Origin: a virus
IMG/VR virus record: IMGVR_UViG_3300022900_000038
Coordinates: 1-35,494 of that record
Direction: 5' to 3' (one strand)
Length of the DNA: 35,494 nt
In this document: piece after piece, positions 5,733 to 15,348 of the stretch
Numbering within the stretch: position 1 is the first letter of the stretch
Layout: each line of letters begins with the position of its first letter
Notes under the pieces: model-generated
Seen by the model: the letters and a program-made list of their open reading frames with translations, nothing else
What the model was told of the DNA's origin: nothing
Database searches by the model: none
Position numbers and translations under genes: made by a program

Positions 5733-7824
5733 CAGACATTCCCATCATTTGAGCGTTATGCTCACGAATAGCGTTTTGCTCTTGCTTCACGCCTTCAACG
5801 TCAACAGCAGTGCCGTATTTCCCAAGGATCTCAGCAACCTTAACGGCAAGATCCTGCACCATCTCATCACGCTGCAAATCATCATCCATGCCAAGCTTAT
5901 GCATTTTATATTGTTGATCCATTTGCGCTTTTACCATGTCAACTTGCGCTCTTGTCTGTGCCTTCATTTGCTCTGATTGCAAAAACGCCGCATTTGGATC
6001 TGGCTGGGGCTGCTGTGCAGCTTGTTGCGCAGCTTGTTGCTGTTGCATCATCATTTGCTGTTCTATTTCTGGCGTCATCGGCATGAAATATCTGTCTGGG
6101 TTTCTAATGCCGCCTAAAGCCAGCATATCAGCCATCGTATTGCGTAGCTGTGTAAGCGTCACAACGCCGTTTTGAGGCCCGTATGTCTGATATAGCTGTT
6201 GCTGTATAGCAAATGCCTGTTGCAACGCCGCAGCGCGTTCATTTTCGCGCCCTGTGCCAATACCAACATTAACAATTAAGTCCATCTCCACATCCCACGC
6301 TCTAGGATCTACGGGAACAAAAGTACCATTGAGGCGCATTAGTTGCTCATCATCAGTATGTTTAACCATTAATTCTAACATCCGACGAAACAACTGACGC
6401 ATACCGCCTTCAGCGAAATTACGGGCTATTACTTCAGCTTGGCCCGTCTGGCCCTCTTGAGATGCAGCGATTGCTGTTGCTGTGGAAGATTTTAAAACGT
6501 CTGGATCAAGACCCTGCGCCATTTTGCTAACGCCGGTTTTGTTGTCTACCAATTGGTCAAAATACTGCATCGCCGGTAAAGTTTGACCAGCAGTAAATGG
6601 CACTGTCATTTCTGTTACCGCTGCCGGTGATTTGACCCTGATTATTCGGCCAATCTCATTGTTTAAAAGATCGTCAACCGCTACCTGTCCATCTACAATT
6701 TGCAATGCTGGATTGTTTGTCAGCGCCACGTTGTCTAAAACACCCCGTAGCATCGCTGTAGCGGCGTCCTGATCGTCCATAACCAAATCTACAAGGGATG
6801 TACCAAAGAAAGCGTGTGGCTCTGGATCGCACTCAAAAATAGCGTATGGAATGTGATCTGCTTCATAAAAATTTAGAAGCTTGTAAGAAGATCCAGCACA
6901 CAGAAATTGATACAAGACCGGCACACCTGATCCTTCTATATCAAGCTCCATATATGCTGTTGTTACAGTAATTTTTTTAGACGCTGTAGAGGTGTTTTCA
7001 TCATCGTCATCTGTAGCATATCCACGGCGCTCAAATTCTGCCTCATCGTCCATTGTGCTGTATTCAGAGCCATCAAGACCAGCCAAGTCATCTAAAATAA
7101 ATCCCATAGCCAAAAGATCAGAAACCCGCATTTCTGTGCTGTGTCCAATACAGTAGCAATCATCAACAGAACGGGCGTTTCTATCTACAAAGAAATCTTC
7201 TGGCGGCACACTTTCTATGCATAGATCGCCATGAGGCATTGACCGCGCAATTTTAACGTCATGCTCTGGGGTTTCTATTTCCATCCCCATCTCATCTACC
7301 GTGATGGTCATGCGAGCTTCATGCTCTAAAACCTCTACATCATCCTCTTTGACGATAACAGTAAACGCCTCATCAGTAAGATTGGTAAATGTGTGGATCT
7401 CTGTTTCCATGTTTTCTTTATGGTAAACGTAAGCAATCCCCGCTTTTTTCACCATAGCATCTTGGAAAACATCGTTCAGCACACGATAGCCATCATGCTG
7501 CTGAAACTTGTAACTTATATATTGCGTAGCCTGTTCTGCTGATTGGACATCTTCTGGCCCACGCGGCACAAATTCAACAGGCTTTTCGCTTGTTAAAAAA
7601 ATACGCTGAATAGAAGGTTTCATGCCACGCACAACTTCACGGCACTTAGTTGCTACAACTCTTGACCGGCCTTCTTCATAGCCAATGTCAACTTCCCCAT
7701 CAAAGTACCGTTGAGCTTTAATCCTTTGAGGCGCTATTTCACCGTCTATGAAATCCACCGCATCTTGAATTGCTTTGGAAACAATGCTTTCAATCTGTAC
7801 TTCGTCTAATGGTTCTAAGCGCAT
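5722..7824 (-). CDS. Portal protein, P22-like
   Basis: This 700-residue protein has the size and sequence features of P22-type portals: an N-terminal helical region with RYFDGEVDIGYEEGRSRVVA, a 'VRGMKPSIQRIFL' segment, a wing region with many beta strands, and the crown/stem segment containing YFDQLVDNKTGVSKMAQGLD and 'STATAIAAS'. The C-terminus is Gln/Met-rich (about 600-640), as in the barrel or tail of these portals. Twelve copies would form the packaging vertex where TerL docks and where adaptors attach. ATG 7824 follows GGAAA. It is separated from terL by about 18 kb of tail and internal genes, an unusual order for P22-like modules. Confidence 0.9.
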   Translation of the reverse strand: MRLEPLDEVQIESIVSKAIQDAVDFIDGEIAPQRIKAQRYFDGEVDIGYEEGRSRVVATKCREVVRGMKPSIQRIFLTSEKPVEFVPRGPEDVQSAEQATQYISYKFQQHDGYRVLNDVFQDAMVKKAGIAYVYHKENMETEIHTFTNLTDEAFTVIVKEDDVEVLEHEARMTITVDEMGMEIETPEHDVKIARSMPHGDLCIESVPPEDFFVDRNARSVDDCYCIGHSTEMRVSDLLAMGFILDDLAGLDGSEYSTMDDEAEFERRGYATDDDDENTSTASKKITVTTAYMELDIEGSGVPVLYQFLCAGSSYKLLNFYEADHIPYAIFECDPEPHAFFGTSLVDLVMDDQDAATAMLRGVLDNVALTNNPALQIVDGQVAVDDLLNNEIGRIIRVKSPAAVTEMTVPFTAGQTLPAMQYFDQLVDNKTGVSKMAQGLDPDVLKSSTATAIAASQEGQTGQAEVIARNFAEGGMRQLFRRMLELMVKHTDDEQLMRLNGTFVPVDPRAWDVEMDLIVNVGIGTGRENERAAALQQAFAIQQQLYQTYGPQNGVVTLTQLRNTMADMLALGGIRNPDRYFMPMTPEIEQQMMMQQQQAAQQAAQQPQPDPNAAFLQSEQMKAQTRAQVDMVKAQMDQQYKMHKLGMDDDLQRDEMVQDLAVKVAEILGKYGTAVDVEGVKQEQNAIREHNAQMMGMSGGY

Positions 7825-7834
7825 TTTGTTTCCT

Positions 7835-9430
7835 TTATTGTGTCGCAGCTTGCCCAGATAGATAAGCAGTCAACGCTGCCCGCATTCTTTGTTGCGCTGC
7901 CGGTGACATATTTCTGCTTTGGATAATACTTTGATAAAGATTATCTATATTTCTTTTTTGCAACTGAGAACCCACTACTCTGCCTGTTGCTCCAACGCCC
8001 GCAACCGTTCCTGCAACGCCAAGAGCAGTTAAAGGATCTCTCGTCAACATTCCAGCAACGCCAGCCGGTGCTATTGAGGCTATAGCTGAAACTGACCCCG
8101 TAGGCGCAAATTTACCGATAAATCTTGCTATATTTTCTGCTGAACCGCCCTCAACAATTTGTGCAATTTGGTCTTTTTCAGTTTGCGTCCATCCAGCTTC
8201 TTTGCCTTGAATAATACGTCTATAAAGCGGTCTAAATTCCGTTCGCACCGCATTTTCCAAATCTAAATTGTTAGAAGTCGCTCTGGATTTTGCTAAAGAT
8301 AACAATTCCTCAATTTGATCTGCCTTCATTGCTCTTGAATATAAAGCGTTAGCAACTTGTATTTCTGGCGCAAGTTCAGAAGTATTTGCATCAAATGTTC
8401 TCAGTACATTTCTCAAAGCATTTTTTTCTTCACCTTTGGCGTCATTCATTCTACCAGATATTGCCCTTCTTGTGGTTTGAATGCTTGCAGCGGTCATACC
8501 CTTTTCAGCAAACCCTTCAAGAATTGAAACAACCATACGCAATTTTGTATAATCAGGGGCAACTCTAACTTTATTACTTCCCCGAACAGGAGTTAAATAT
8601 CCTTGTTGATCTAATAAACGAAAAACATCGCTGTAAATTTTATCTGTTACCGCCGGTTGTGCAGACAATCCTTCAGCTTTTTGTAATTCATACAACTTTC
8701 CAGCTTGTTTTTTTAAATCAACAGCAGACAATGGGCCTTTAGGTGCTTTTGTTAAAATTTTATCTGCTGTTTGCGCAATTTTCCCGCCGCCGACAGCACC
8801 TAAAATTTCTGCAATCGTCTCAGCCGTTGGGTTGTCTGGGAACAATTCTTCTATACCAGCGCCAGCCGCGCCACCACTAAAACTTGTTGCAGCTTCAGTA
8901 GCCGCAAATGCTGTCGGAGCTTTAGCCGCTTCTGTCCGAACAGACGCCAAAGCGTTTTTTGCACCTTGATAAATAGAAGGCGCTGCTTGTAATGCCGCTT
9001 TTGGCCCAGCCAAAGCTATTGTCGCAGCAGCCGGTATAGTCTCTCCGATTGCTTCAGTGCCGCCTCTCACAATGCGTTGACTTCTTGTTTGTGGCTTCAC
9101 ATCTGAAATTGCTTGATCTGCGCTTAATGCTTGAAATAAATCTCGCAAACTTTCAGACCCGCCAACAGGCTTTTCGCCAATTGGAACCCCAATTTTTTGC
9201 AACCCAGATGTCGCGATGTCTACTGGCGCACCAAATCCGCTCGCCAAACCCTCATATATCCCAGATAGAGATTGCTCAACTATGTCAGTTTTTTCACCAG
9301 ATTGAGTAGAAGTCTTTTGTCGTCTGTTTAATTCACGATCAAACATCAAGGCATTTGCAAAATCTTTTGCAGCCAGCGCTTTATTCATTGCGCCTTCAAT
9401 TTCTTCATATGAAAATTTACTTAAATCCAT
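7835..9430 (-). CDS. Large internal virion / DNA-ejection-like protein
   Basis: From ATG 9430 (AAGGGAA upstream, 10 bases after the previous stop) the protein has 531 residues; an earlier in-frame ATG at 9478 lies inside the upstream gene and is rejected. The N-terminus is helical and charged. It is followed by Ala/Gly-rich hydrophobic segments around residues 125-150 (AIGETIPAAATIALAG) and 455-495 (SIAPAGVAGMLTRD, ALGVAGTVAGVGATG), which could cross a membrane. Ejection proteins of short-tailed phages often combine long helices with such segments. It lies directly upstream of the portal gene. Its role as an internal protein that leaves the head with the DNA is inferred from composition and position. 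Confidence 0.65.
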   Translation of the reverse strand: MDLSKFSYEEIEGAMNKALAAKDFANALMFDRELNRRQKTSTQSGEKTDIVEQSLSGIYEGLASGFGAPVDIATSGLQKIGVPIGEKPVGGSESLRDLFQALSADQAISDVKPQTRSQRIVRGGTEAIGETIPAAATIALAGPKAALQAAPSIYQGAKNALASVRTEAAKAPTAFAATEAATSFSGGAAGAGIEELFPDNPTAETIAEILGAVGGGKIAQTADKILTKAPKGPLSAVDLKKQAGKLYELQKAEGLSAQPAVTDKIYSDVFRLLDQQGYLTPVRGSNKVRVAPDYTKLRMVVSILEGFAEKGMTAASIQTTRRAISGRMNDAKGEEKNALRNVLRTFDANTSELAPEIQVANALYSRAMKADQIEELLSLAKSRATSNNLDLENAVRTEFRPLYRRIIQGKEAGWTQTEKDQIAQIVEGGSAENIARFIGKFAPTGSVSAIASIAPAGVAGMLTRDPLTALGVAGTVAGVGATGRVVGSQLQKRNIDNLYQSIIQSRNMSPAAQQRMRAALTAYLSGQAATQ

Positions 9431-9440
9431 TTTAATTCCC

Positions 9441-10460
9441 TTATGGCAAGTAATCAGATGGATTTGCCTGTGAAGCAAATGGATCTGGACGGTTCAACAA
9501 TTGTTGAAACGCCTCATCTTTATCAATTTCACCAGAACGATATTTCTGTACGATCTGCGCACCTAAAGCATCATATTGAGCAATGCCACGCAAGGTTTGT
9601 AAAATAATTTCATTTCCTCGCGGTTGATTGATTAAACGCGGCAACGATTGTTTAAACAAAGCCAAATCCGCATCTGACATAGGCCCAGAACCCGCTGGCC
9701 TCTGCTGTGGAACTAAGGAATTGATTAAGGCAGCAGCAGCTTGCAAATCATCTAAGCCTTCAGTTTCTATTCCAAAATTGCCCGCTGCAAACTTGAGTGC
9801 AGCCATACTGCCGGTTTCTGTTTCACCTAAAAGTTGCTCCAACCTGTTAATATTTGCCATGTTTCTTTGCGCATTTGCACCAACGCCAAATGCCTCAGAC
9901 AAAGTTTTTGCATCTAACTTTGCAAACTCGTCAACGCCTTTATCAGAAATAATTGTTGTTTGACTGCTATCAGCAAATTTCAAAGCTTCTTCTTGCGTCA
10001 TTCCTAATTGATTGATCGCATATTCATAAGCTTGCACTTTGCTTGGTTTTTTAACCTTACCAGCCGCCAACATTGCCCTAGCATTTGCAGCAGCCTCAGT
10101 CTGGCGCAACCTCTCATTAGCTTGCACTTCAGCAAGATAGCCTGAGAAGCCTTGAGAAGCGTCCAGAGCGCGTGATTGCACTGCCTCTAAATACCTTTGG
10201 GCCACCTTGTCACCCGCCTCTGCACGTTTCTGTAGCTCCGCTATGGTGCGGTTGCGAGCTTGACCCTGCATTCTAGCTTGACCAGACTGCATCATTTGCT
10301 GCCGGTAATTAGCAGATTGCGGGTTCATGGGATTTAAAACAGATGCGGCCATGCCCAAACGGTTTGCAAAGTTTAGGCCGGTTTCCTCATCTGGACGCCT
10401 TACACGATCAAGTAAACCTAATAGGCCGCTTCTAGGTGCTTGGTTTGGGTTCATACTCAT
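9441..10460 (-). CDS. Internal virion-like helical protein
   Basis: This 339-residue protein is Ala/Gln-rich and almost entirely helical. It opens with a Pro/Arg-rich segment (RSGLLGLLDRVRRPDEETG) and a Met/Gln region (residues 45-70), and ends with RPDPFASQANPSDYLP. Residues 145-330 contain ordered helices (YEYAINQLGMTQEEALKFA; MANINRLEQLLGETETGSM). It sits in a row of three Ala/Gln-rich genes ahead of the portal, like the ejection-protein clusters of marine podoviruses. The exact role is inferred. Confidence 0.65.
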   Translation of the reverse strand: MSMNPNQAPRSGLLGLLDRVRRPDEETGLNFANRLGMAASVLNPMNPQSANYRQQMMQSGQARMQGQARNRTIAELQKRAEAGDKVAQRYLEAVQSRALDASQGFSGYLAEVQANERLRQTEAAANARAMLAAGKVKKPSKVQAYEYAINQLGMTQEEALKFADSSQTTIISDKGVDEFAKLDAKTLSEAFGVGANAQRNMANINRLEQLLGETETGSMAALKFAAGNFGIETEGLDDLQAAAALINSLVPQQRPAGSGPMSDADLALFKQSLPRLINQPRGNEIILQTLRGIAQYDALGAQIVQKYRSGEIDKDEAFQQLLNRPDPFASQANPSDYLP

Positions 10461-10471
10461 CTAAAAATCCT

Positions 10472-11422
10472 CTAAGCGAATTGACCAGCCGCCATAAGAT
10501 AGTCAAGAAATCCTGCGTTATAACCTTGCTGCTGACCCTGCAAATTAGGCACACCAGAAATTCCACCTAAGAAGGTTGCTAAACCTTGCTGTGGTGCGCC
10601 AGTATATCCTGCATACTGCTGCTTTCCTGCGTTGATAAGATCCTGCATCATTTGTTGTTGCATAGCGCCCTGCATCATTTGTTGGTTTTGTATGCTTTGA
10701 CCGTACCCAAATGATTGCTGGCCTAAATTAGCCATTTGCTGCGCTGCGCCTAGATTTTGTTGATTAGCTTGCAAACCGGCTTGCTGGTTTAACTGTTGAG
10801 CAGTCATGCCTTGTTGTGCGCCAAACTGGTTCGCTACATTTGCAGCACTCGCGCCAAATTGATTAGCGGTATTAGCAGCACCAGCACCAAATTGCGCAGC
10901 CTGATTAGCCGCCATTTGATTAGCTGCGTTTACTGCTTGCTGTTGCCCAACGTCAAATTGAGCCGCTCCGATAGCAGTATTGAAACCCTGTGATCTAAGC
11001 CGTGATGCTGTATCTAACGCTTGCTGAGTGTAGTTTTTATTTGTTTCAGCTTCTACAAGGCCGTGACGCGAGCCGCCAAAAGCATTAGCAGATGTTGCTT
11101 GCGCCCCTGCCGTATTCATCGCTTGCTGCCGTGCGCCCTCTATATCTCGCAAAGAAGCTTGCACAACTTGGTTTTCAAAAGGATTTTGATAATTAGCCAT
11201 TCCAGATGCAGCCGTTGCTGGCCCACCCTGCATAGCAGCATTATATCCCGTAGACTGATAACCAGTTGCCCCATAACCAGTTGGACGCACCTGTTGCGGT
11301 CTGTAGCCCATTTGGGCCTGTGTTCCAGCTAATGCCGTTTGCTGTGCGTTAGAGGCTTGAGTATAAGGATTTTGCGAAATCGCTGGCATCCGTGACATTG
11401 CTGGGTTTGCTGAACCGCCCAT
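10472..11422 (-). CDS. Gln/Ala/Asn-rich internal virion-like protein
   Basis: From ATG 11422 (strong AGGAGAGG site; an earlier start at 11464 lies within the upstream gene) the protein has 316 residues. It is very low-complexity: Gln, Ala, Asn and Gly dominate, with imperfect repeats such as NQFGA(A/S)AAN and QMAANQAAQFGAG at about 160-215. Similar Gln/Ala-rich proteins lie beside portal genes in marine podoviruses, where they are thought to be internal or tail-tube components. It has no membrane segment. A specific role is not known. Confidence 0.7.
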   Translation of the reverse strand: MGGSANPAMSRMPAISQNPYTQASNAQQTALAGTQAQMGYRPQQVRPTGYGATGYQSTGYNAAMQGGPATAASGMANYQNPFENQVVQASLRDIEGARQQAMNTAGAQATSANAFGGSRHGLVEAETNKNYTQQALDTASRLRSQGFNTAIGAAQFDVGQQQAVNAANQMAANQAAQFGAGAANTANQFGASAANVANQFGAQQGMTAQQLNQQAGLQANQQNLGAAQQMANLGQQSFGYGQSIQNQQMMQGAMQQQMMQDLINAGKQQYAGYTGAPQQGLATFLGGISGVPNLQGQQQGYNAGFLDYLMAAGQFA

Positions 11423-11423
11423 A

Positions 11424-11885
11424 TTATTTACCTCTCCTGCCGCCGCCCTGCATTTCAAGTGCAACGGGTTGATTTGATGGTGCGCGACTTCCCATTTCTC
11501 CCGTAACAGGATCTATTGAAAAGCTGTTTAAATAATCATATTGCGCTGGCCTATTTTCCTGCAATTGCTGTTGAGCTTGCTCAAATATTGGCGCTGAAGA
11601 ATAGCCAGAAACCCCGCCAGCATATTGCGTTGGCTCTGGAAGATATGATTGCTGCTGACCATCTGGCCCTGCGCCTGTAGGCATCCCAAAAGCGCTTGCC
11701 ATTTGATTAGTGCCTTGAAATGATGCTTGCTGCATCGGGCTAAAAGCCGCAACGTCTGGCCCGTAGTAAGGAACGTAACCCGTTGACGCAACATCGCTGC
11801 CCATTCCAATTCCCTGCTGATAAGCAGTTTCTAAAAAGGCTGGCACTGTTGCCTTTGTTGTAGATGATCCACCACCACCAGACAT
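11424..11885 (-). CDS. Gly/Gln/Tyr-rich small virion-like protein
   Basis: This 153-residue protein begins MSGGGGSSTTKATVPAFLE and ends with GGGRRGK. It is rich in Gly, Gln, Tyr and Pro, and shares its style with the next gene ('YxPxY', 'GYSSAP', 'FSPMQQASFQG'). The ORF ends one base before the start of the 11422 gene, and the two may once have formed one protein. The 'fsp.q..a' stretch resembles N-terminal segments of internal virion proteins in marine phages. A structural role is inferred from its position between tail and portal genes. Confidence 0.65.
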   Translation of the reverse strand: MSGGGGSSTTKATVPAFLETAYQQGIGMGSDVASTGYVPYYGPDVAAFSPMQQASFQGTNQMASAFGMPTGAGPDGQQQSYLPEPTQYAGGVSGYSSAPIFEQAQQQLQENRPAQYDYLNSFSIDPVTGEMGSRAPSNQPVALEMQGGGRRGK

Positions 11886-11887
11886 TT

Positions 11888-12262
11888 TTATATCTCCTTA
11901 ATAAAGTTTGCATGGAGCATTTTCCAATCTAACGGCGCTAAAGGCTTTTTCCACCCAATGCGACCCGCCATGATTGCTGCCGTGCAATTTTGTTCTTTGG
12001 CCCAAGCCTTAACGTCTGTATCCATGTCTAGTATTTGATCCAATTCGCCACCAGCCAAAAAGATGTTTAAAACTCTCTTTCTAGGATATACCACAATTTC
12101 AGTAACAATACACCCCTTGGGCGCGGGCCATAGCTGCATACGCCCTTCCATAATGCCTTTTTCAATATCTTCCCATTCGTGAGTGCCGCCACAGTAAGCA
12201 AGAGCATCTTCTATCCACGGCCTACAACGATGTAGTTGATTTATTGGGGTTAGATCATTCAT
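11888..12262 (-). CDS. Possible GNAT-fold-like small protein
   Basis: This 124-residue protein has alternating helices and strands: an N-terminal helix (RPWIEDALAYCGG), then 'EGRMQLWPAPKGCIVTEIVVYPRKRVLNIFLAGGEL', then a helix and AKEQNCTAAIMAGRIGWKKPL. The pattern 'w..i..gi..g..qlw...........ei...p....l.i....G' recalls small GNAT-like proteins found among podovirus tail genes. The acetyl-CoA-binding motif is not convincing here, so enzymatic activity is doubtful. It overlaps the upstream gene by 8 bases and is translated with it. Confidence 0.65.
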   Translation of the reverse strand: MNDLTPINQLHRCRPWIEDALAYCGGTHEWEDIEKGIMEGRMQLWPAPKGCIVTEIVVYPRKRVLNIFLAGGELDQILDMDTDVKAWAKEQNCTAAIMAGRIGWKKPLAPLDWKMLHANFIKEI

Positions 12263-12914
12263 GGTTTCTGGTAATTGCTAAAGTTGTTGCTGGAGAAGCT
12301 GGAGAAAAAGCGGTAGCTGCTGTTGTGTTTAAATGACCATTAGTATCTGTCACCGCCCATTTAACCTCTAAATAATCATCCGCATTCAAATCAAAAATCG
12401 CTGTCCTTGAAACAACTAAAGTAGCATTGTTTTGATGCAACGAATTAACCATCGTTGCACCAGCTACGTTTACACCGTTGATTGCGGGCCAAAAATAAAA
12501 AGTAACTGTACTTGATGAAGTTGAAGCTATTTCTGCGCTAAAACTAATGACATACTCACCAGCTTCATCAAAAACAATTCTTTCTGGATTACTGCCATCA
12601 CGATTAATTCTGCTGAAATTAGATGGTGCATCATATGTGATAGAGTAAGCCGTATTCGCTGATGCAGCGGTAACATCGGTTGACCTAATAAATGTGGCAT
12701 GACCGCCACGCATAACAATTTGCCTAAATTCATTGTTATAAGAAACAACAGGAAAACCGCTTGCATCATCCCATAAAATAACGCCGTTTTCTGAGGGATT
12801 ATCGTCAGATGTTTTAAATCCTAATTTTGCTAAATTTCTTTGCAAATAAGATGTTAGCTGTCTGCCCCATTCAGCCAAATCTACACCTATCGGTGGTGGC
12901 AATGGACTAGGCAT
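12255..12914 (-). CDS. Tail-associated protein with C1q/TNF-like jelly-roll
   Basis: This 219-residue protein has a helical N-terminus (DLAEWGRQLTSYLQRNLAKL), probably an attachment or trimerisation segment. It is followed from about residue 85 by a beta-rich domain with TAYSITYDAPSNFSRI, GEYVISFSAEIAST, FYFWPAINGVNV and DYLEVKWAVTDTNG. Those strand patterns match C1q/TNF-like jelly-rolls, which in phages often serve as receptor-binding or decoration knobs. Its ATG overlaps the stop of the gp10-like gene by one base. It is likely a trimeric tail-tip or fibre protein. Confidence 0.75.
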   Translation of the reverse strand: MPSPLPPPIGVDLAEWGRQLTSYLQRNLAKLGFKTSDDNPSENGVILWDDASGFPVVSYNNEFRQIVMRGGHATFIRSTDVTAASANTAYSITYDAPSNFSRINRDGSNPERIVFDEAGEYVISFSAEIASTSSSTVTFYFWPAINGVNVAGATMVNSLHQNNATLVVSRTAIFDLNADDYLEVKWAVTDTNGHLNTTAATAFSPASPATTLAITRNHE

Positions 12915-14416
12915 TATCTTTTCCCTGCTGGCAAAGCATCAACTCTCATATTTCCCACACGCCAATCAGCATTAGTAACACCCTCTACTCGCATTCTCAT
13001 TTGCCGCCCCGAAAATCTTACTCCAGTAGGATTAGCCGGTGCGTAAGGCCCATGCTCTTGCTCAGAACCGTTTGGATAAAATCTCGTTTTAAACTTTACT
13101 TGAACTTGGCCCTGCGTAGCCTCATCAGGAATAAGCTGCATCACATTCATAATGTTATCGCCATTGCCTAATGAAATAGGGCCAGTTTCAGCGAAAACTG
13201 ACTGGCTGTCATATGCGTGTCCAACTTCATGCTCGTATAGTGTTTTATTGTTACCAGCGAGCAACGCAAATTTAAATACGCCTCTACCAACCCCAGAGGA
13301 ACGCCCAAGATCACCAATAACCCAATGATTTTCTTGGTAATCAAACGCTACATATTTATCTATATCTGTGCTGCCAGCAGAGCAATAAAACCACCAAATT
13401 TCATTATATTCTGTATTTGCCCAAGCCCACACCTGACTTTGTTGGGATCTGTTGAAATTATTGAAAACATGATCGTGAACATCACACGGCAATTCTCTAA
13501 CGCCATTACCATCAAAATGATGAAAACCCCGCTGACCCATCCAAAAAACACCGGCATCAACATCAGCAGCCGCTTTTCGTGAAATTGCACCACACGCGGT
13601 TCCAACCCTTTGGTTTGAATAAACATACGGTGGGCCTAAATATCTCATGGCATGAGCGTCTACATCAGTTATGATTAACGTCTGGCCGCGTGTTCTAATG
13701 CCTTGCATAATTTGCCCAGAGGTTTGCAGCAAAATATCACCCGCTTCGTTGGTTGTAGCGGGTGTCCATACGGTGTTTGCTTCACGATCACACCACTGCA
13801 CTTTTCTAGGGTCATCACCAGCACCCAAGGCAAACACAAATCTTTCCTCTGTTACAATTAAACCTAAGTTTTTAGTAGGCGCGTTTGTCAAAACAGAAGC
13901 CGTAGAAGGATTTGCGGATTTATCCCAATACCATATTCTGCCATCTGATGAAGAACATGCTAGTAAATCCTCACCCCAATTATCTATTGACCAAGTTGTA
14001 GCTTCGTCAAAATTACCATCATCAGGCCGCGCTGTTCCATATTCAGTTTCACCATAATCGCCATATCCATAACCAGTGAGAACAACCCCGCGCTCCAACT
14101 CAGGAACACGCCTAGCAGATACATCATTTAATGCGCTTGGAGTAATAGATGTTAAAGTGCCGCCGCCGGTCATCAATTTTAGTTCATTGTAAGATCCACC
14201 AGCTATATAAGCAGTGCCATCGTTTGCTTCCCACGAATGCATACCGCGCAATGTATTTGATGCAAAATTCGCTTTTCTAGTCTGCCACCCCTTAACAGGA
14301 CGCAAACTGTTATCACGCCAGCGAACTAAACTGCCATCACGCCATCTACCAGTTTGCTCTAAATCAGTGCCATTTCGGTAAAATCCTGCGGGTATATCTA
14401 AGGGTACTAAAGTCAT
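12914..14416 (-). CDS. Tail hub protein, P22 gp10-like beta-propeller
   Basis: This 500-residue protein has repeated beta-blade patterns: 'RWRDGSLVRWRDNSLRPVKGW' near residues 23-45, 'GTAYIAGGSYNELKLM', 'DLLACSSSDGRIWYWD', 'ERFVFALGAGDDPRKVQWCD', 'GVFWMGQRGFHHFDGNGV' and 'NEIWWFYCSAG'. It resembles the P22 gp10 family of packaged-DNA stabilisation proteins that close the tail after packaging. The start 'VPLDIPAGFYRNGTDLE' is typical of that family in marine phages. It is followed by a jelly-roll tail protein, consistent with a short-tail hub. Confidence 0.75.
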   Translation of the reverse strand: MTLVPLDIPAGFYRNGTDLEQTGRWRDGSLVRWRDNSLRPVKGWQTRKANFASNTLRGMHSWEANDGTAYIAGGSYNELKLMTGGGTLTSITPSALNDVSARRVPELERGVVLTGYGYGDYGETEYGTARPDDGNFDEATTWSIDNWGEDLLACSSSDGRIWYWDKSANPSTASVLTNAPTKNLGLIVTEERFVFALGAGDDPRKVQWCDREANTVWTPATTNEAGDILLQTSGQIMQGIRTRGQTLIITDVDAHAMRYLGPPYVYSNQRVGTACGAISRKAAADVDAGVFWMGQRGFHHFDGNGVRELPCDVHDHVFNNFNRSQQSQVWAWANTEYNEIWWFYCSAGSTDIDKYVAFDYQENHWVIGDLGRSSGVGRGVFKFALLAGNNKTLYEHEVGHAYDSQSVFAETGPISLGNGDNIMNVMQLIPDEATQGQVQVKFKTRFYPNGSEQEHGPYAPANPTGVRFSGRQMRMRVEGVTNADWRVGNMRVDALPAGKR

Positions 14417-14429
14417 TTACCGATCCTGA

Positions 14430-15314
14430 TTACAGGGTTGCGTTAGAATTTACATTTCCAGCCACACTTAAATTGCCACTACTATCTAAAGTCATCAAAA
14501 CCGTTGAACCATTTTTAAATTGCAAAGTTGTTCCAGACTTAACAATTTCCCAATGACCGCCAGTGCCACCAGAAATAAAATGACTATCTGCGGTTACGGT
14601 GTCATCTTTTAAAAGAACGTTATCAATAGTTACACCTGATCCAGAAGTCACTTCCGTAACGGTATTTGTAAATAACTGATTGCCATCACCTACAATCAAA
14701 CTTCCTGTTAATGTGCCGCCACCAGTAGATAGCTTTCCATTAATCTGTGTTTGTATAGAGGACGAAACACCATCTAAATACCCAATTTCTGTAGATGTTA
14801 CGGCTGAAACAGCAACCTTTCCGCTCCCATTAGATACAAGAGCGCGATTTACTGTTAAATTAGACCCATCAATTGTTGTAGCAGCACCAGTTATAGTAGG
14901 CTGTTTTCCATTTAACTGCGTTTGTATATTGCTGCTTACGTTGTTTAAGTAATCTAATTCTGTAGTAGTGATTGTTGAAGATGCCGCGACCTTACCATTA
15001 CCATCTGAAATAAGCGCTCGCCCAGCAGTTAAATTGCTGCTTGCAATAGTCGTTGCGCCGCCAGTAATCGCAGAAGGAATATTGTTTAATTGCGTAGCTG
15101 TAGCCGTAATTGCTGTGCCATTTACAGCCCAACTTCCTTGTTCTAAATCGGGCTGAATGCGCTCTACAGTTTGGCTGTCTCCATCAGTATAAGACGCCCC
15201 GTATAAAAGGCTGTCTATTTTATCCCAATTCTCATTTAACTCACCGCCCCAGCTATCGCTATCTGCGCCCACTACTGGCTTATTAAATTTATAATTTGTG
15301 GTATTTACAGCCAT
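14430..15314 (-). CDS. Tail fibre protein with internal repeats
   Basis: This 294-residue protein opens with MAVNTTNYKFNKPVVGADSD, including 'SWGGELNENWDKID', a conserved N-terminus of many phage fibre proteins that probably binds the virion. Two imperfect repeats of about 60 residues follow (about 70-190), each containing 'ITGAATTI..SNLT..RALVS.G.GKVA.S..T.TE..YL..VSS.IQTQ.NGK'. The C-terminus is Gly/Thr/Ser-rich and beta-structured. It probably forms a trimeric fibre shaft. It is one of several fibre-like genes in 12255-20317. Confidence 0.8.
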   Translation of the reverse strand: MAVNTTNYKFNKPVVGADSDSWGGELNENWDKIDSLLYGASYTDGDSQTVERIQPDLEQGSWAVNGTAITATATQLNNIPSAITGGATTIASSNLTAGRALISDGNGKVAASSTITTTELDYLNNVSSNIQTQLNGKQPTITGAATTIDGSNLTVNRALVSNGSGKVAVSAVTSTEIGYLDGVSSSIQTQINGKLSTGGGTLTGSLIVGDGNQLFTNTVTEVTSGSGVTIDNVLLKDDTVTADSHFISGGTGGHWEIVKSGTTLQFKNGSTVLMTLDSSGNLSVAGNVNSNATL

Positions 15315-15348
15315 ATTTTACATCCTTTGTTGTGCGCAATGTACCACG

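Noticed and set aside
13671-14057. Plus-strand open frame of 128 codons opposite the gp10-like gene
   Set aside because: It lies inside a well-supported minus-strand gene and shows no start signal or recognisable protein pattern.
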